DNA of 64,000 bases from Tabrizicola sp. (GTDB lineage: Bacteria > Pseudomonadota > Alphaproteobacteria > Rhodobacterales > Rhodobacteraceae). The stretch is from contig NZ_JALHQD010000011.1 in the NCBI RefSeq assembly GCF_022842145.1, positions 62,001-126,000 on the forward strand. The letters are read 5' to 3'. The notes below the pieces were generated by a model. That model had not been told where the DNA came from. It searched no databases and worked only from the letters and a program-made list of their open reading frames with translations. Below, piece after piece: positions 26,600 through 35,940 of the stretch (positions are counted from its first letter, which is position 1; each line of letters opens with the position of its first letter). The position numbers were made by a program, and so were the translations under genes.

Positions 26600-27772
26600 T
26601 CAGGCGGCGGGCATGCGGGTTTCGACAAGCTCGGCCCAGTAGGAGGCGCCGAAGGGGATCGCTTCGTCGTTGAAGTTGTAGGCCGGATGGTGCACCTCGG
26701 CGGTGTCGCCGTTGCCAACCTGGATATAGGCGCCGGGAACGACCTCAAGCATGTAGGCGAAATCCTCGCCGCCCATGATGGCGGGGCAGTTGGTGTCGAC
26801 GGCCCCCGCGCCACCGATCTTTTCGGCGACCTTGGCTGCGAAGTCGGTTTCCCGTTCGGCGTTGACCATCGCGGGGTAGCCCGGACGCCAGTCGATCTCG
26901 ACCGATCCGCCGAAGCCTGCGACGGTGCCTTCGACCAGCGCGCGGAAACGATCTTCGGCCAGTTTGCGGATGCCGGCGTCGAAGGTGCGGACGGTGCCGC
27001 GGAGTTCGACGCGTTCGGGGATGACGTTCCAGGCCTCGGATTCCGTCTTCATCGAGGTGACGGAGACGACGATGGACTCCAGCGGGTCCGAATTGCGCGA
27101 GACGATGGTCTGCAGCGCCATGACGGTCTGGCAGGCCATCACGGTGGTATCGACGGTGCGGTGCGGGTAGGCCGCGTGGCCGCCCTTGCCGCGCAGATGG
27201 ACGGTGAAGTTGTCTGTGGCGGCGTAGAAGGGGCCGGGCTTGATGGAAAACTGGCCGACGGGAAGGCCGGGGGAGTTGTGCATCCCGTAGACCTCCTTGA
27301 TGCCGAAGCGGGTGATCAGGCCGTCCTTGACCATCGCCTCGCCCCCCGCGCCGCCTTCCTCGGCGGGCTGGAAGATCACGGCGACCTTGCCGTCGAAGTT
27401 GCGGGTCTCACAGAGGTATTTCGCGGCACCCAGCAACATGGCGGTGTGCCCGTCATGGCCGCAGGCGTGCATCTTGCCGGGGACCTTCGAGGCATAGGGA
27501 AGGTTGGTGGCCTCCAGGATCGGCAGGGCGTCCATGTCGGCGCGCAGGCCCACGACATGGCCGCGGCCGTCGGTCTTGCCCTTGATGACGCCCACGACCC
27601 CGGTGCGGCCGATGCCGGTCACGACCTCGTCACAGCCAAACTCGCGCAGGCGGTCGGCGACCGTCGCGGCGGTGCGGTGGACGTCGTACATGAGTTCCGG
27701 GTTTTCGTGCAGGTCACGGCGCCAGGCGGTGATCTCGGCCTGCATCTCGGCCAGACGGTTCTTGATCGGCAT
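26600..27772 (-). CDS. M20 amidohydrolase (hippurate hydrolase-like)
   Basis: 390 residues. Metal-dependent aminoacylase or hippurate hydrolase family: cleaves N-acyl amino acids. Motifs: HACGHDGHTAMLLGA (Cys/His ligands), FQPAEEGGAGGEAM (Glu pair), YGMHNSPGLPVGQF (His) and MGGEDFAYML. RGKGGHAAYPH marks the dimerisation domain. GGGAGGAAACC lies directly upstream of the ATG. It lies between the ATPase gene and the dipeptidase in one operon, so its substrate is probably what the transporter imports. Confidence 0.92.
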   Translation of the reverse strand: MPIKNRLAEMQAEITAWRRDLHENPELMYDVHRTAATVADRLREFGCDEVVTGIGRTGVVGVIKGKTDGRGHVVGLRADMDALPILEATNLPYASKVPGKMHACGHDGHTAMLLGAAKYLCETRNFDGKVAVIFQPAEEGGAGGEAMVKDGLITRFGIKEVYGMHNSPGLPVGQFSIKPGPFYAATDNFTVHLRGKGGHAAYPHRTVDTTVMACQTVMALQTIVSRNSDPLESIVVSVTSMKTESEAWNVIPERVELRGTVRTFDAGIRKLAEDRFRALVEGTVAGFGGSVEIDWRPGYPAMVNAERETDFAAKVAEKIGGAGAVDTNCPAIMGGEDFAYMLEVVPGAYIQVGNGDTAEVHHPAYNFNDEAIPFGASYWAELVETRMPAA

Positions 27773-27782
27773 GGTTTCCTCC

Positions 27783-29594
27783 CTAGTCTTTCAGGACGAA
27801 ATGGCCGGGGGCCACTTCGGTATAGGTCGATGGGGCGGCTTGGTGCCCCAACGGAAAGATCGGCGATTTGATCGGCTTGAACGACAGGTCATCGATAAAG
27901 CGGCGCTTCGACGGGTCGGCGATAGGCACGGCGGACAGAAGCTGGCGGGTGTAGCTGTGCGCGGGGCTTTCGAAGACGGCGGCGCGGGGGCCGATTTCGA
28001 CGATACGGCCCAGATACATCACACCCACCTGATGCGCGACGCGCTCCACGACGGCCATGTCGTGGCTGATGAAAAGGTAGGACAGGCCCAGGTCTTCCTG
28101 CAGTTCCATCATCAGGTTCAGGACCTGTGCCTGGACCGAGACGTCAAGGGCCGAGACCGCCTCGTCCGCGACGATGAGCTTGGGGTTCACCGCCAAGGCG
28201 CGGGCGATGGCGACGCGCTGGCGCTGGCCGCCGGACAGTTCGTGCGGGAAGCGATTCATGAACGCGCGCGGCAAGTGGACGCGATCGAAAAGCTGTTCGA
28301 CCCGCGCTTTCAATTCGTCGCCCTTTGCAAGGCCGAAGTTGACGATAGGTTCGGCCACCTGGTCCTTCAAACGGCGGTAGGGGTTCAGGCTGGCGAAGGG
28401 GTCCTGGAAGACCATCTGCATGTCGGCCCGCGCGCGCCTCAGGTCATGGTGATGGAGCGCACCGATATCGCGGCCGCCGATCCAGACCTCGCCGCTGGTG
28501 GGCTGCACCAAGCGCAGGATCGACCGGCCGCAGCTGGACTTGCCGCAGCCAGATTCGCCGACGAGGGCCAGGGTTTCGCCGACGTTGAGGGTGAAGCTGA
28601 CATCTTCGACCGCATGGACCTGCGCCACGGTGCGGCGCAGGATACCTCCCTTGACCGGGAAGCGGGTGGTGAGGTGCCGGACGTCGAGGAGGACTTCCTT
28701 CTTCCGCGCCACGGGCGCAATTCGGGCGGCCCGAGCGGCTTCATCCCCGATCAGGCGCATCCGTTCGGGGGCGGGCTTGCCCTTCATCTCGCCCAGTTTC
28801 GGGACGGCGGCGAGAAGGGCCTTGGTGTAGTCTTCCTTCGGCGCGGTGAAAATCTGGTCGACCGTGCCCGTCTCGACAATCTTGCCGCGATACATGACGA
28901 CCACCCTGTCGGCCATTTGCGCCACGACCGCCATGTCGTGGGTGATGAACAGGACCGCCATCCCGTTCTCGCGCTTCAGCCGGTTGATAAGCGCGAGGAT
29001 TTCCGCCTGGATCGTCACGTCGAGGGCCGTCGTGGGTTCGTCCGCGATCAGAAGCTTCGGCTCGCAGGCCATCGCCATCGCGATCACGACGCGCTGGCGC
29101 ATGCCGCCGGACAGTTCGTGCGGGTATTGCTCCAACCGGCGCTCGGGTTCGGGGATGCGGACGCCTTTCAGAAGCTCCAAAGCGCGGGCGGAGGCTTGCG
29201 CTTGCGACAGGTCCTTGTGCAGCATCAGGCCGTCGGTCAGTTGGCGCTCGATGGTGAAGACCGGGTTCAGGGCGGTCATCGGCTCCTGAAAGATCATCCC
29301 GATCTCGTTGCCGCGGACCTCGCCCATCACGGACGGAGAGGCGGCGGCGACGTCAAGCTCGGTGCCGTCGGCGCGGCGGAAGCGAAGCGCTCCTGAGGCG
29401 ATCGTGCCGCCGCCGAATTCCACCAGTCGCATGAGGGAGAGGGAGGTCACGGACTTCCCCGACCCGCTTTCACCGACGACGCAGACGGTTTCGCCTGGCG
29501 CGATGGTGAAGGACACGTCCTCGACCCCGACCACGGGGCCGCTGTCGGTGGCGAACTCGACGCGGAGGTGATCGACTGAAACGATATCTTTCAT
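27783..29594 (-). CDS. Peptide/oligopeptide ABC transporter ATPase, two fused domains
   Basis: 603 residues combining DppD-like and DppF-like ATPases in one chain. Domain 1 has Walker A GESGSGKSVTS, signature LSGGMRQRV and Walker B LLIADEPTTALD. Domain 2 has Walker A GESGCGKSSCG, signature LSGGQRQRV and Walker B LIVADEAVSALD, where the usual Pro after the Glu is replaced by Ala. GGAGG is 5-9 nt upstream of the ATG. It powers the two permeases encoded just upstream. Confidence 0.95.
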   Translation of the reverse strand: MKDIVSVDHLRVEFATDSGPVVGVEDVSFTIAPGETVCVVGESGSGKSVTSLSLMRLVEFGGGTIASGALRFRRADGTELDVAAASPSVMGEVRGNEIGMIFQEPMTALNPVFTIERQLTDGLMLHKDLSQAQASARALELLKGVRIPEPERRLEQYPHELSGGMRQRVVIAMAMACEPKLLIADEPTTALDVTIQAEILALINRLKRENGMAVLFITHDMAVVAQMADRVVVMYRGKIVETGTVDQIFTAPKEDYTKALLAAVPKLGEMKGKPAPERMRLIGDEAARAARIAPVARKKEVLLDVRHLTTRFPVKGGILRRTVAQVHAVEDVSFTLNVGETLALVGESGCGKSSCGRSILRLVQPTSGEVWIGGRDIGALHHHDLRRARADMQMVFQDPFASLNPYRRLKDQVAEPIVNFGLAKGDELKARVEQLFDRVHLPRAFMNRFPHELSGGQRQRVAIARALAVNPKLIVADEAVSALDVSVQAQVLNLMMELQEDLGLSYLFISHDMAVVERVAHQVGVMYLGRIVEIGPRAAVFESPAHSYTRQLLSAVPIADPSKRRFIDDLSFKPIKSPIFPLGHQAAPSTYTEVAPGHFVLKD

Positions 29595-29603
29595 CGCCGC
29601 CTC

Positions 29604-30428
29604 CTATTTCGATTTCGGGTCGAGGATGTCGCGCAGGACGTCCCCGAACATGTTCAGGCCAAGCACGGTCAGCGCCACCGCCGCGCCCGGCACAAGCGCG
29701 GTCCAGGGGGCCACGTCCAGCTGGTCGCGCGATGCCTGGATCATCAGCCCCCAACTCGCCGCCGGGGGTTGCGTTCCAAGTCCAAGAAAGGACAGCCCGG
29801 CCTCGGCCAGGATGGCGAAGGCGAGGGAGATGGTGGCCTGCACGATCACCGCCGGCATGATGTTCGGCAGGACGTGGCGCAGCATGATCATCCCGTTGGT
29901 GGTGCCCGAGGAGCGCGCGGCCTCGACATAGGGCATCTGGGCGACCTTCAGCGCCTCGCCCCGGATGATGCGGGCAAGGTAAGGGGTGAAGGCGATGCCG
30001 ATGGCGATGATGGTGTTCTGCACGTTCGGGCCAAGGACCGCACTGATGGTGAGCGCCAGCAGAAGGGCGGGAAAGGCGAGAAGCGTGTCGACGAGCCGCA
30101 TCAGGACGTTGTCGATCCAGCCGCCGAAGTAGCCGGAGATCAGGCCGAGTGGCAGGCCAAGGACGATGCTCATCACCACGGCCGAGACCGCGATTTCCAG
30201 CGAGGTGCGGGCACCGAGGATGACGCGGAACAGCATGTCGCGGCCCAGCTGGTCGGTGCCGAGGAGGTGGGTCCAGGTCGGCGGCGAGCGGCGGGCCAGC
30301 ATGTCCATCTTGGTCGCTGCATCCGGCGGAACGACCATCGGCCCGACGATGGCAACCAGCGCGATCAGCGTCAGAAGCACGATTCCGATCAGGCCCTTGG
30401 TGGTCTTGAAGCGCTTCATCCCTCTCAT
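29604..30428 (-). CDS. Peptide ABC transporter permease (DppC-like)
   Basis: About 274 residues with six or so membrane segments. The N-terminal motif GTDQLGRDMLFRVILGAR and the EAA loop EALKVAQMPYVEAARSSG are typical of DppC/OppC permeases. The start MRGMKRFK at 30428 overlaps the stop of the upstream permease as ATGA; MKRFK at 30419 is an alternative. The very long upstream frame extension is a shadow of the dppB-like gene. Confidence 0.94.
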   Translation of the reverse strand: MRGMKRFKTTKGLIGIVLLTLIALVAIVGPMVVPPDAATKMDMLARRSPPTWTHLLGTDQLGRDMLFRVILGARTSLEIAVSAVVMSIVLGLPLGLISGYFGGWIDNVLMRLVDTLLAFPALLLALTISAVLGPNVQNTIIAIGIAFTPYLARIIRGEALKVAQMPYVEAARSSGTTNGMIMLRHVLPNIMPAVIVQATISLAFAILAEAGLSFLGLGTQPPAASWGLMIQASRDQLDVAPWTALVPGAAVALTVLGLNMFGDVLRDILDPKSK

Positions 30429-31366
30429 CCCAGTTTCACGCGCGGGTCGATCAGGACGTAGAGGAGGTCGACGAGCAGGTTGGTGATCATCACCACGGCA
30501 GCGATCACGAAGACCGTGGCCTGGATCAGCGGCAGGTCGCGGTTCAGAAGCGCCTGATAGGTCAGCCAGCCCATGCCGGTATAGCCGAAGAGGCTTTCCA
30601 TCACGATGATCGACCCGAAGAGGTAGCCAATCTGCAACCCCGCGATGGTAATCACCGGGCCGATGGCATTGGCCAGCGCATAGCGCCAGATGACGGTGCT
30701 TTCGCGCAGCCCTTTGGCGCGGGCGACGCGAATGAACTCTTGCCCCAGGATGCCGGTCATCGTGGACCGCGTCATCCGCGTCAGATGCGCCATCAGGCCA
30801 AGGCCAAGCGCCAAAGAGGGCAGGAAGGCATAGTGCAGCGATCCCAGGAAATCCTCGGACGGCTCGACGATGCCCGAGGAGGGGAACCAGCCCAGCCAGC
30901 GCGCGAAGACGAGGATCATCACGATCCCCCAGAAGAAATCGGGCAAGGATACGCCCATCAGCGAGGCCGAAGAGCTGACAGTGTCCTGCCACTTGTCGCG
31001 GTGGACAGCGGCCCAGACGCCCAAGGGCACGGCCAGCGCCAGTGCGATGGTCATCGACATCACGACGATGATCCCCGAGGCGACGGCTTTCTGTGCCAGA
31101 AGCTCGGCAATGGGTTTCTTGAAGATCAGCGAGGTGCCCCAATCCCCGGTCAGAAGCCCGCCGATCCAGTTGCCGTATTGTACAAGCAGGGGTTCGTTCA
31201 GCCCAAGCGACTGGCGCAGGCCCTCCAGCGCTTCGGGATTCGACTGGGTGCCCATGATCATCATCGCCACGTCGCCGGGCAGGATGTTGGTGACGGCGAA
31301 GGTCACCAGCGTGATCAGAAACAGCGTCAGGATCACCGACAGAAGCCGGTTCAGCACATAGGTCAT
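30425..31366 (-). CDS. Peptide ABC transporter permease (DppB-like)
   Basis: 313 residues, DppB/OppB type. It begins MTYVLNRLLSVILTLFLI and shows NEPLLVQYGNWIGGLLTGDWG, then the EAA loop EFIRVARAKGLRESTVIWRYAL. Its 3' end overlaps the DppC-like gene, so the pair is coupled. Confidence 0.94.
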   Translation of the reverse strand: MTYVLNRLLSVILTLFLITLVTFAVTNILPGDVAMMIMGTQSNPEALEGLRQSLGLNEPLLVQYGNWIGGLLTGDWGTSLIFKKPIAELLAQKAVASGIIVVMSMTIALALAVPLGVWAAVHRDKWQDTVSSSASLMGVSLPDFFWGIVMILVFARWLGWFPSSGIVEPSEDFLGSLHYAFLPSLALGLGLMAHLTRMTRSTMTGILGQEFIRVARAKGLRESTVIWRYALANAIGPVITIAGLQIGYLFGSIIVMESLFGYTGMGWLTYQALLNRDLPLIQATVFVIAAVVMITNLLVDLLYVLIDPRVKLG

Positions 31367-31420
31367 GACAGGAAGCCCCGGGGGAACCGGCGGGCCAGGG
31401 GTGGCCCGCCGGAGGATACG

Positions 31421-32965
31421 TCAGGCTTTCAGCCAGACCTTGTGGAAGTTGAGGTTGGACCCGTTCGGGTGAACGACGGTATCCAGCCCCATGACCGAGG
31501 GCTGCGCGCCGATGGTGCCATTGCGGAACCACAACACGACGTCATGCGCCTCGTCCCAGATCTGCTTCTGCACGGCCTTGTAGACATCGGCCCGGGCGGC
31601 ATCATCGACCGTGACGCGGGCCTTTTCGGTCAGCTCGTCAATGATCGGGTCGCTGATGTTGCGGTAGTTGAACGCGCCCTTCGAGTTCCAGACCGAGTAA
31701 TACAGGAAGTCGCTTTCCCAGAGCGTGAAGAAGTTCATCATCGTCATCTGGTAGTCCTTGTCGACCCAGCACTGGGACAGCCAGTCGGCCCAGGTCAGCT
31801 GTTCGATGGTCAGGTTGACGCCCGCCATCTTGAACCATTCGACAAGGATTTGTGCGGTTTCGATGTGGTAGGGGTAGTTGGTGGTGGCCTTGAAGACGAT
31901 GTTCAGGCTGCCCTCGGGGTAGCCCGCCTCGGCCAGCATCGCCTTGGCGCCTTCGATATCCTGCGGGCGGGGGGCGATGTCCTTGTTGTAGGCGGCATCG
32001 GTCGGGAAGCTGGGCGAGGCGGTGGTGGCGCCCTGACCCCAGAGCGCGCCCTGCATCAGCGCTTCCTTGTCGATGATCATGTCGAAGGCGACGCGGACGC
32101 GCTTGTCTTTGAACGGCTCGAAGGTGTGGTTCATGTTGATGAAGTCGAAGTTCAGCGGGAACCACTTCTTCACCTGAAGCCCGGGGTCGCCTTCGATTTC
32201 ACCCACGCGGTCCAGCGGAATGTCGTTGATCATATGCAACTCGCCGGTCCGCAGGCCGGTGAGGCGCGTGGTGGGTTCGGTGATCTCGCGGGCTTCCACG
32301 GCGTCCAGGAAGGCCGGGCCTTCCCAATAGTCGTCAAAGCGCGACATCTTCACGACGGTGCCGACCTCGTAGCTGTCGAACTTGAAGGGACCGGCGCCCA
32401 TCGGGTTGGTGCCTTGGGTCGGGCCGCTGTCCACCGGCATGATGACGCCCGCGCCGTTTTCCGAAAGGCGCGACAGGAAGGGCGCGTTGACGGCGCTCAT
32501 CTTGATGATGACGGTCAGGTCATCGGGGGTCTCGATGGCGGCGACGTTGTTGAAGACCTCGAAGTTCACCGCGCCGGTGGCGGGGTCCTTGCAGCGCTCG
32601 AAGCTGTATTTCACATCGGCCGAGGTCATCGTCGCGCCGTTGTGGAACTTGACGTTCGGGCGCAGTTTGAAGGTGTAGGTCAGCCCGTCCGGGGCCACCT
32701 CGAAGCTTTCGGCAAGGCCTGGGATGACCTTCAGGTTAGCGTCCACCGTGACGATGGACGAATGGATGTTCTGCAGCACCCGACCGGATGAGGCGGTGCC
32801 GGTCTGGTGCATGTCCAGGTTCTGCGTGGTCTCGGAGTGGCCCCAGATCAGCGTGCCACCGGACACCGGCGCATCCTGCGCCAGCGCGGGCAGGGCAAAG
32901 CTGCCCATCAGCACGCTGCCGCCCATCACTGCGGTCGAGTTCAGAAGAAAGTCTCTGCGCTTCAT
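31421..32965 (-). CDS. ABC transporter substrate-binding protein (family 5)
   Basis: About 514 residues. A twin-arginine-like signal (MKRRDFLLNSTAVMGGSVLM) starts at 32965; the longer frame from 33019 is not needed. The mature part begins QDAPVSGGTLIWGHSETTQNLD and keeps the family 5 pattern FKLRPNVKFHNGATMTSADV. It captures peptides or peptide-like amides for the two permeases. AGGGAAAACGAC precedes the ATG. It sits between the amidase and the permease genes. Confidence 0.95.
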   Translation of the reverse strand: MKRRDFLLNSTAVMGGSVLMGSFALPALAQDAPVSGGTLIWGHSETTQNLDMHQTGTASSGRVLQNIHSSIVTVDANLKVIPGLAESFEVAPDGLTYTFKLRPNVKFHNGATMTSADVKYSFERCKDPATGAVNFEVFNNVAAIETPDDLTVIIKMSAVNAPFLSRLSENGAGVIMPVDSGPTQGTNPMGAGPFKFDSYEVGTVVKMSRFDDYWEGPAFLDAVEAREITEPTTRLTGLRTGELHMINDIPLDRVGEIEGDPGLQVKKWFPLNFDFINMNHTFEPFKDKRVRVAFDMIIDKEALMQGALWGQGATTASPSFPTDAAYNKDIAPRPQDIEGAKAMLAEAGYPEGSLNIVFKATTNYPYHIETAQILVEWFKMAGVNLTIEQLTWADWLSQCWVDKDYQMTMMNFFTLWESDFLYYSVWNSKGAFNYRNISDPIIDELTEKARVTVDDAARADVYKAVQKQIWDEAHDVVLWFRNGTIGAQPSVMGLDTVVHPNGSNLNFHKVWLKA

Positions 32966-33066
32966 GTCGTTTTCCCTGTTGATTGGCCGCGATTGCGGAC
33001 TTTGTTGGAAGGCCGGCAAAGCGGCCCGTTATCGTCTGCCCGCATTGGCTGCGGGTCCGTTCTCGC

Positions 33067-34713
33067 TTACGTCGGAAATCCGGGCCGTTTGCCCGCCACG
33101 TCCAACGCCGTCTCCAGCGCCATGCCCAGCCGCAGGATCGGCCCCTCGTCGAAAAGCCTTCCCCAGAGCGAGATGCCCTGCGGCACGGTGTAGGTCTTGC
33201 CCTCTGCCGCCTCACCCGTGGTCAGCTTGCCAGAAGCAAGCGAGGCGGGGCTGCGGGTGCCCAGGTCCTCGAAGCCAGCCCGCAGATGCAGACAGGGGTG
33301 TCCGGTGAAGTTCGAGGCGATCAGCATCGGTCCGGTCATGAAGGGGCCGATCACCACGTCGGCCTTCCCGAAAAGGTCGTCCAGCGCCTGCATCACAAGA
33401 TAACGCAGCCGATCAAGCTGGACGTGGTCCACCGCCGACAGGAAGCGCGCCTTGCGCATCGCGTTGGGCCAGGCGGCGGCGTCCTGCCAGGTGAGGGTGT
33501 CGTCCTGGCTCGTAAGTGTCAGGTCCTCGAAACTGGCGGCGGCCTCGGCAAAAAGGATGTTCATCAGCGCGCCATAGGGCAGGTCGGGGAGGCTGGCCTC
33601 GACCACCTTCACGCCCAGCTTTCGCATGGCCGCCAGTGCCGCATGGTCCACCGCCGTCGCGCCTTCGCCGAAGGCTTCGGGCAGGTAGCCGACGGTCAGG
33701 CGGCTGTAGTCAGCCCCTGCGTCGAAGACGAAGGGGGCGGCGATGGTCGATCGGTCAGCCGGATCCGCTCCGTTCAGAGCGGCAAGGACGATGGCTGTAT
33801 CCTCGACCGATCGGCAGATCGGGCCGACCTTGTCCAGGCTGTTGCAGAGCGCCATGCCCCCCGCCCGGCTGACCCGCCCGAAGGTCGGGCGCAGGCCCGT
33901 CGTCCCGCAGCGCTGGCTGGGCGAGGTGATGGACCCCAAAGTCTCGGTCCCGATGGCGAAAGCGCAAAGCCCCGCCGCCGTGGCACTGGCCGACCCGGCG
34001 GACGACCCGCTGGAGCCTTCGTTCAGGTTCCACGGATTGCGGGTGACGCCACCATACCAGATGTCGTTGTAGGCCAGCGCACCTACGGTGGTCTTGCCAA
34101 GAAGCACCGCCCCCGCGGCACGGAGTTTCTTCACAATGGTCGCGTCGGCCTCGGCGATGCGGTCTCGGAACGGTTCCGCACCCCAGCCGGTGATCGTGCC
34201 ATTGGCGTCGAAGAGGTCCTTCAATCCGTAAGGGATGCCGTGCAGCGGTCCAAGGTTCACCCCGCCGCGCGTCAAGGCGTCCGCCGCATCCGCCTCTGCC
34301 AGGGCAAGGTCGGGCGTGACCTGCGCCCAGCATTCCAGCCTCGGCCCCAAGGTCGCGATACGGTCAAGGTAGATCTGGGTCAGCCGCCGGCTGGTCAGGG
34401 CACCGGCCTTGATCCAGACGGCCAGATGCGTGATCGGGGCAAAGGCGATGTCCTCGTCGTCTTTCGGAAGCATCGCCGTCACGGAAGAAAGCTTCAGCGC
34501 GTCCGTTCCGTGCGGCATTGCGAAATCGGCCAAGCGCGGGTCGAAGCGCATCGCCATCGGCACGTGGTTCGGCATCGCCACCGCGCGCCGCTGCAGGGCC
34601 GAGGCGATCTGGCCCTCAAGGTTGTCCAGCATCAGTTGGCGTTCTTCCGGGGTGTATTCCACGCCCATGATCTCTTCGGCCGCCGCGATCGTCTTTAGGG
34701 TGATGCCGGTCAC
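33067..34713 (-). CDS. Amidase signature family hydrolase
   Basis: 548 residues. Amidases of this family hydrolyse amides with a Ser-cisSer-Lys triad. The Lys is in GIPYGLKDLFD, the middle Ser in NEGSSGSSAGSASA and the nucleophile in IGTETLGSITSP. The start is GTG at 34713, with GGAGG a few nt upstream and a 1-nt gap after the regulator stop. The operon context (GntR regulator, peptide-type importer, aminoacylase, dipeptidase) suggests breakdown of an amide-bonded nitrogen compound. The exact substrate cannot be read from the sequence. Confidence 0.93.
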   Translation of the reverse strand: MTGITLKTIAAAEEIMGVEYTPEERQLMLDNLEGQIASALQRRAVAMPNHVPMAMRFDPRLADFAMPHGTDALKLSSVTAMLPKDDEDIAFAPITHLAVWIKAGALTSRRLTQIYLDRIATLGPRLECWAQVTPDLALAEADAADALTRGGVNLGPLHGIPYGLKDLFDANGTITGWGAEPFRDRIAEADATIVKKLRAAGAVLLGKTTVGALAYNDIWYGGVTRNPWNLNEGSSGSSAGSASATAAGLCAFAIGTETLGSITSPSQRCGTTGLRPTFGRVSRAGGMALCNSLDKVGPICRSVEDTAIVLAALNGADPADRSTIAAPFVFDAGADYSRLTVGYLPEAFGEGATAVDHAALAAMRKLGVKVVEASLPDLPYGALMNILFAEAAASFEDLTLTSQDDTLTWQDAAAWPNAMRKARFLSAVDHVQLDRLRYLVMQALDDLFGKADVVIGPFMTGPMLIASNFTGHPCLHLRAGFEDLGTRSPASLASGKLTTGEAAEGKTYTVPQGISLWGRLFDEGPILRLGMALETALDVAGKRPGFPT

Positions 34714-34714
34714 T

Positions 34715-35428
34715 TCAGCCTCCGTCCGGGGTAAGAATGCGCTTCAGGTTGTCGGCCAACGTTGTCAGGTGCTTGCGCATCGCCGCTTCGGCCCCCGGCC
34801 CGTCACCAGCCTCGATGCGATTGATGATCTCGACATGCTCGGCGTTCCGGTCCTGCAGCGACCGCATCGAGCGCGCCTTTTGCCGGACCCCACGCCAATC
34901 CTGGTTGCCGCGGATTTCGTCGATCATCGAGAAGGCGGTCAGCAGCGGCTTGTTCTTCGCCGTCCGCGCGATCAGCCGGTGCAGCGCGCCGTCCCAAAGC
35001 TCGATGGAATCGGAATCGCCCGCCTGCACGATCCGCTGTGCCAAGTTGCGCATCCGGTCGATGTCTTCAGGCAGGGCATGGCGCGCCGCCATCGCGGCCA
35101 GAACGGGCTCGACGCAAAGCCGCGCCTCCATCACCTCGACGACATTGGTCTCCCCCACGATCTCGGCCGCCAAAAGCTGCGTCTTGTCTGGAGGTTGACC
35201 GGCGAAGGTCCCCTTGCCCTGCTTGCGCCAGATTAGTCCCTCAGCCAGCAAGCTTTCCAGCGCACTGCGCACCGCCCGTCGGCCGATGTGCATGCTATCG
35301 GAAAGCTCCCTCTCGGTCGGGAGCCTCCCATCCGCAGGAAGGGCATCTCCCTCGATCATGGCCAGAAGGCGCGCCCGCACGACATTTGCGCTGTCTGTCA
35401 CAGTGGGATTGCGGTGGGATGTTGGCAT
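34715..35428 (-). CDS. FadR-type GntR transcriptional regulator
   Basis: 237 residues. N-terminal winged helix with GRLPTERELSDSMHIGRRAVRSALESL, broken here as GRLPTERELSDSM and HIGRRAVRSALESL, followed by EGLIWRKQGKGTF and an FCD effector domain. It is the first gene of the amidase/peptide operon and lies 1 nt from the amidase. A 7-bp palindrome (35433-35453) lies directly before the start codon, which suggests autorepression. No good ribosome-binding site is visible before the ATG. Confidence 0.92.
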   Translation of the reverse strand: MPTSHRNPTVTDSANVVRARLLAMIEGDALPADGRLPTERELSDSMHIGRRAVRSALESLLAEGLIWRKQGKGTFAGQPPDKTQLLAAEIVGETNVVEVMEARLCVEPVLAAMAARHALPEDIDRMRNLAQRIVQAGDSDSIELWDGALHRLIARTAKNKPLLTAFSMIDEIRGNQDWRGVRQKARSMRSLQDRNAEHVEIINRIEAGDGPGAEAAMRKHLTTLADNLKRILTPDGG

Positions 35429-35432
35429 GAGC

Positions 35433-35453
35433 GAACCAATCTAAACTTGGTTC
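35433..35453. promoter_or_regulatory. Probable GntR operator
   Basis: GAACCAA-N7-TTGGTTC, a perfect 7-bp inverted repeat, ends 4 nt before the regulator start codon. Its inner ACCAA/TTGGT halves resemble the ACC/GGT halves of FadR-family sites. Confidence 0.6.
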
Positions 35454-35595
35454 ATAGATCAGGGTTTTCGGACATGATTCTGTCAACTGGATTCTGCTGA
35501 AGCCAGGGACCCACGAATGAAGATTTTGCAGATATAACTGGTCCTGCCGGGAAAGCAGGCATCACTGGGACGTCCTGGGCTTCGCCCAACGCTTT

Positions 35596-35940
35596 CTAGG
35601 CTCGCGGACCAAATACTGATTGATAAGCCCAGGCGTCCTGTCCTGCACGCTTTAACCACTCCAAAGTTCGCCGGCCCAGCCGCACGCAGTGCCGAACCGC
35701 CTTTCCACGCGTGTCAAAGGCTCGCCGCCTTGGCTGGGGCTGCCCAGCTTCACACCACGCGCCTGCGAACTCCAATACCGCCTTGGTCTTTCTGGCGCTG
35801 GCCTCGCGCTCGGCTTTGTCAGAGAGCACCAGGGCAAACGCGTATCGGCCTTGACCAACGACTGCTCGGCGCTTGCTTGTTTCGCTGCGGCCCGCGATCT
35901 TATCATTTAGACAACGACGCGCCGAAGAGGACCAATCCAT
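35596..35940 (-). CDS. Doubtful 114-residue reading frame
   Basis: The frame reads MDWSSSARRCLNDKIAG and ends in LKRAGQDAWAYQSVFGPRA. It is basic and shows no domain I recognise. It lies in the gap between the GntR gene and the DUF1989 gene, with its 5' end touching the start of the latter. It may be a remnant or chance. Low confidence. Confidence 0.2.
   Translation of the reverse strand: MDWSSSARRCLNDKIAGRSETSKRRAVVGQGRYAFALVLSDKAEREASARKTKAVLEFAGAWCEAGQPQPRRRAFDTRGKAVRHCVRLGRRTLEWLKRAGQDAWAYQSVFGPRA

Noticed and set aside
27504-29396. Open frame of 630 codons opposite the fused ABC ATPase
   Set aside because: Antisense shadow; the minus strand carries an intact two-domain ATPase.
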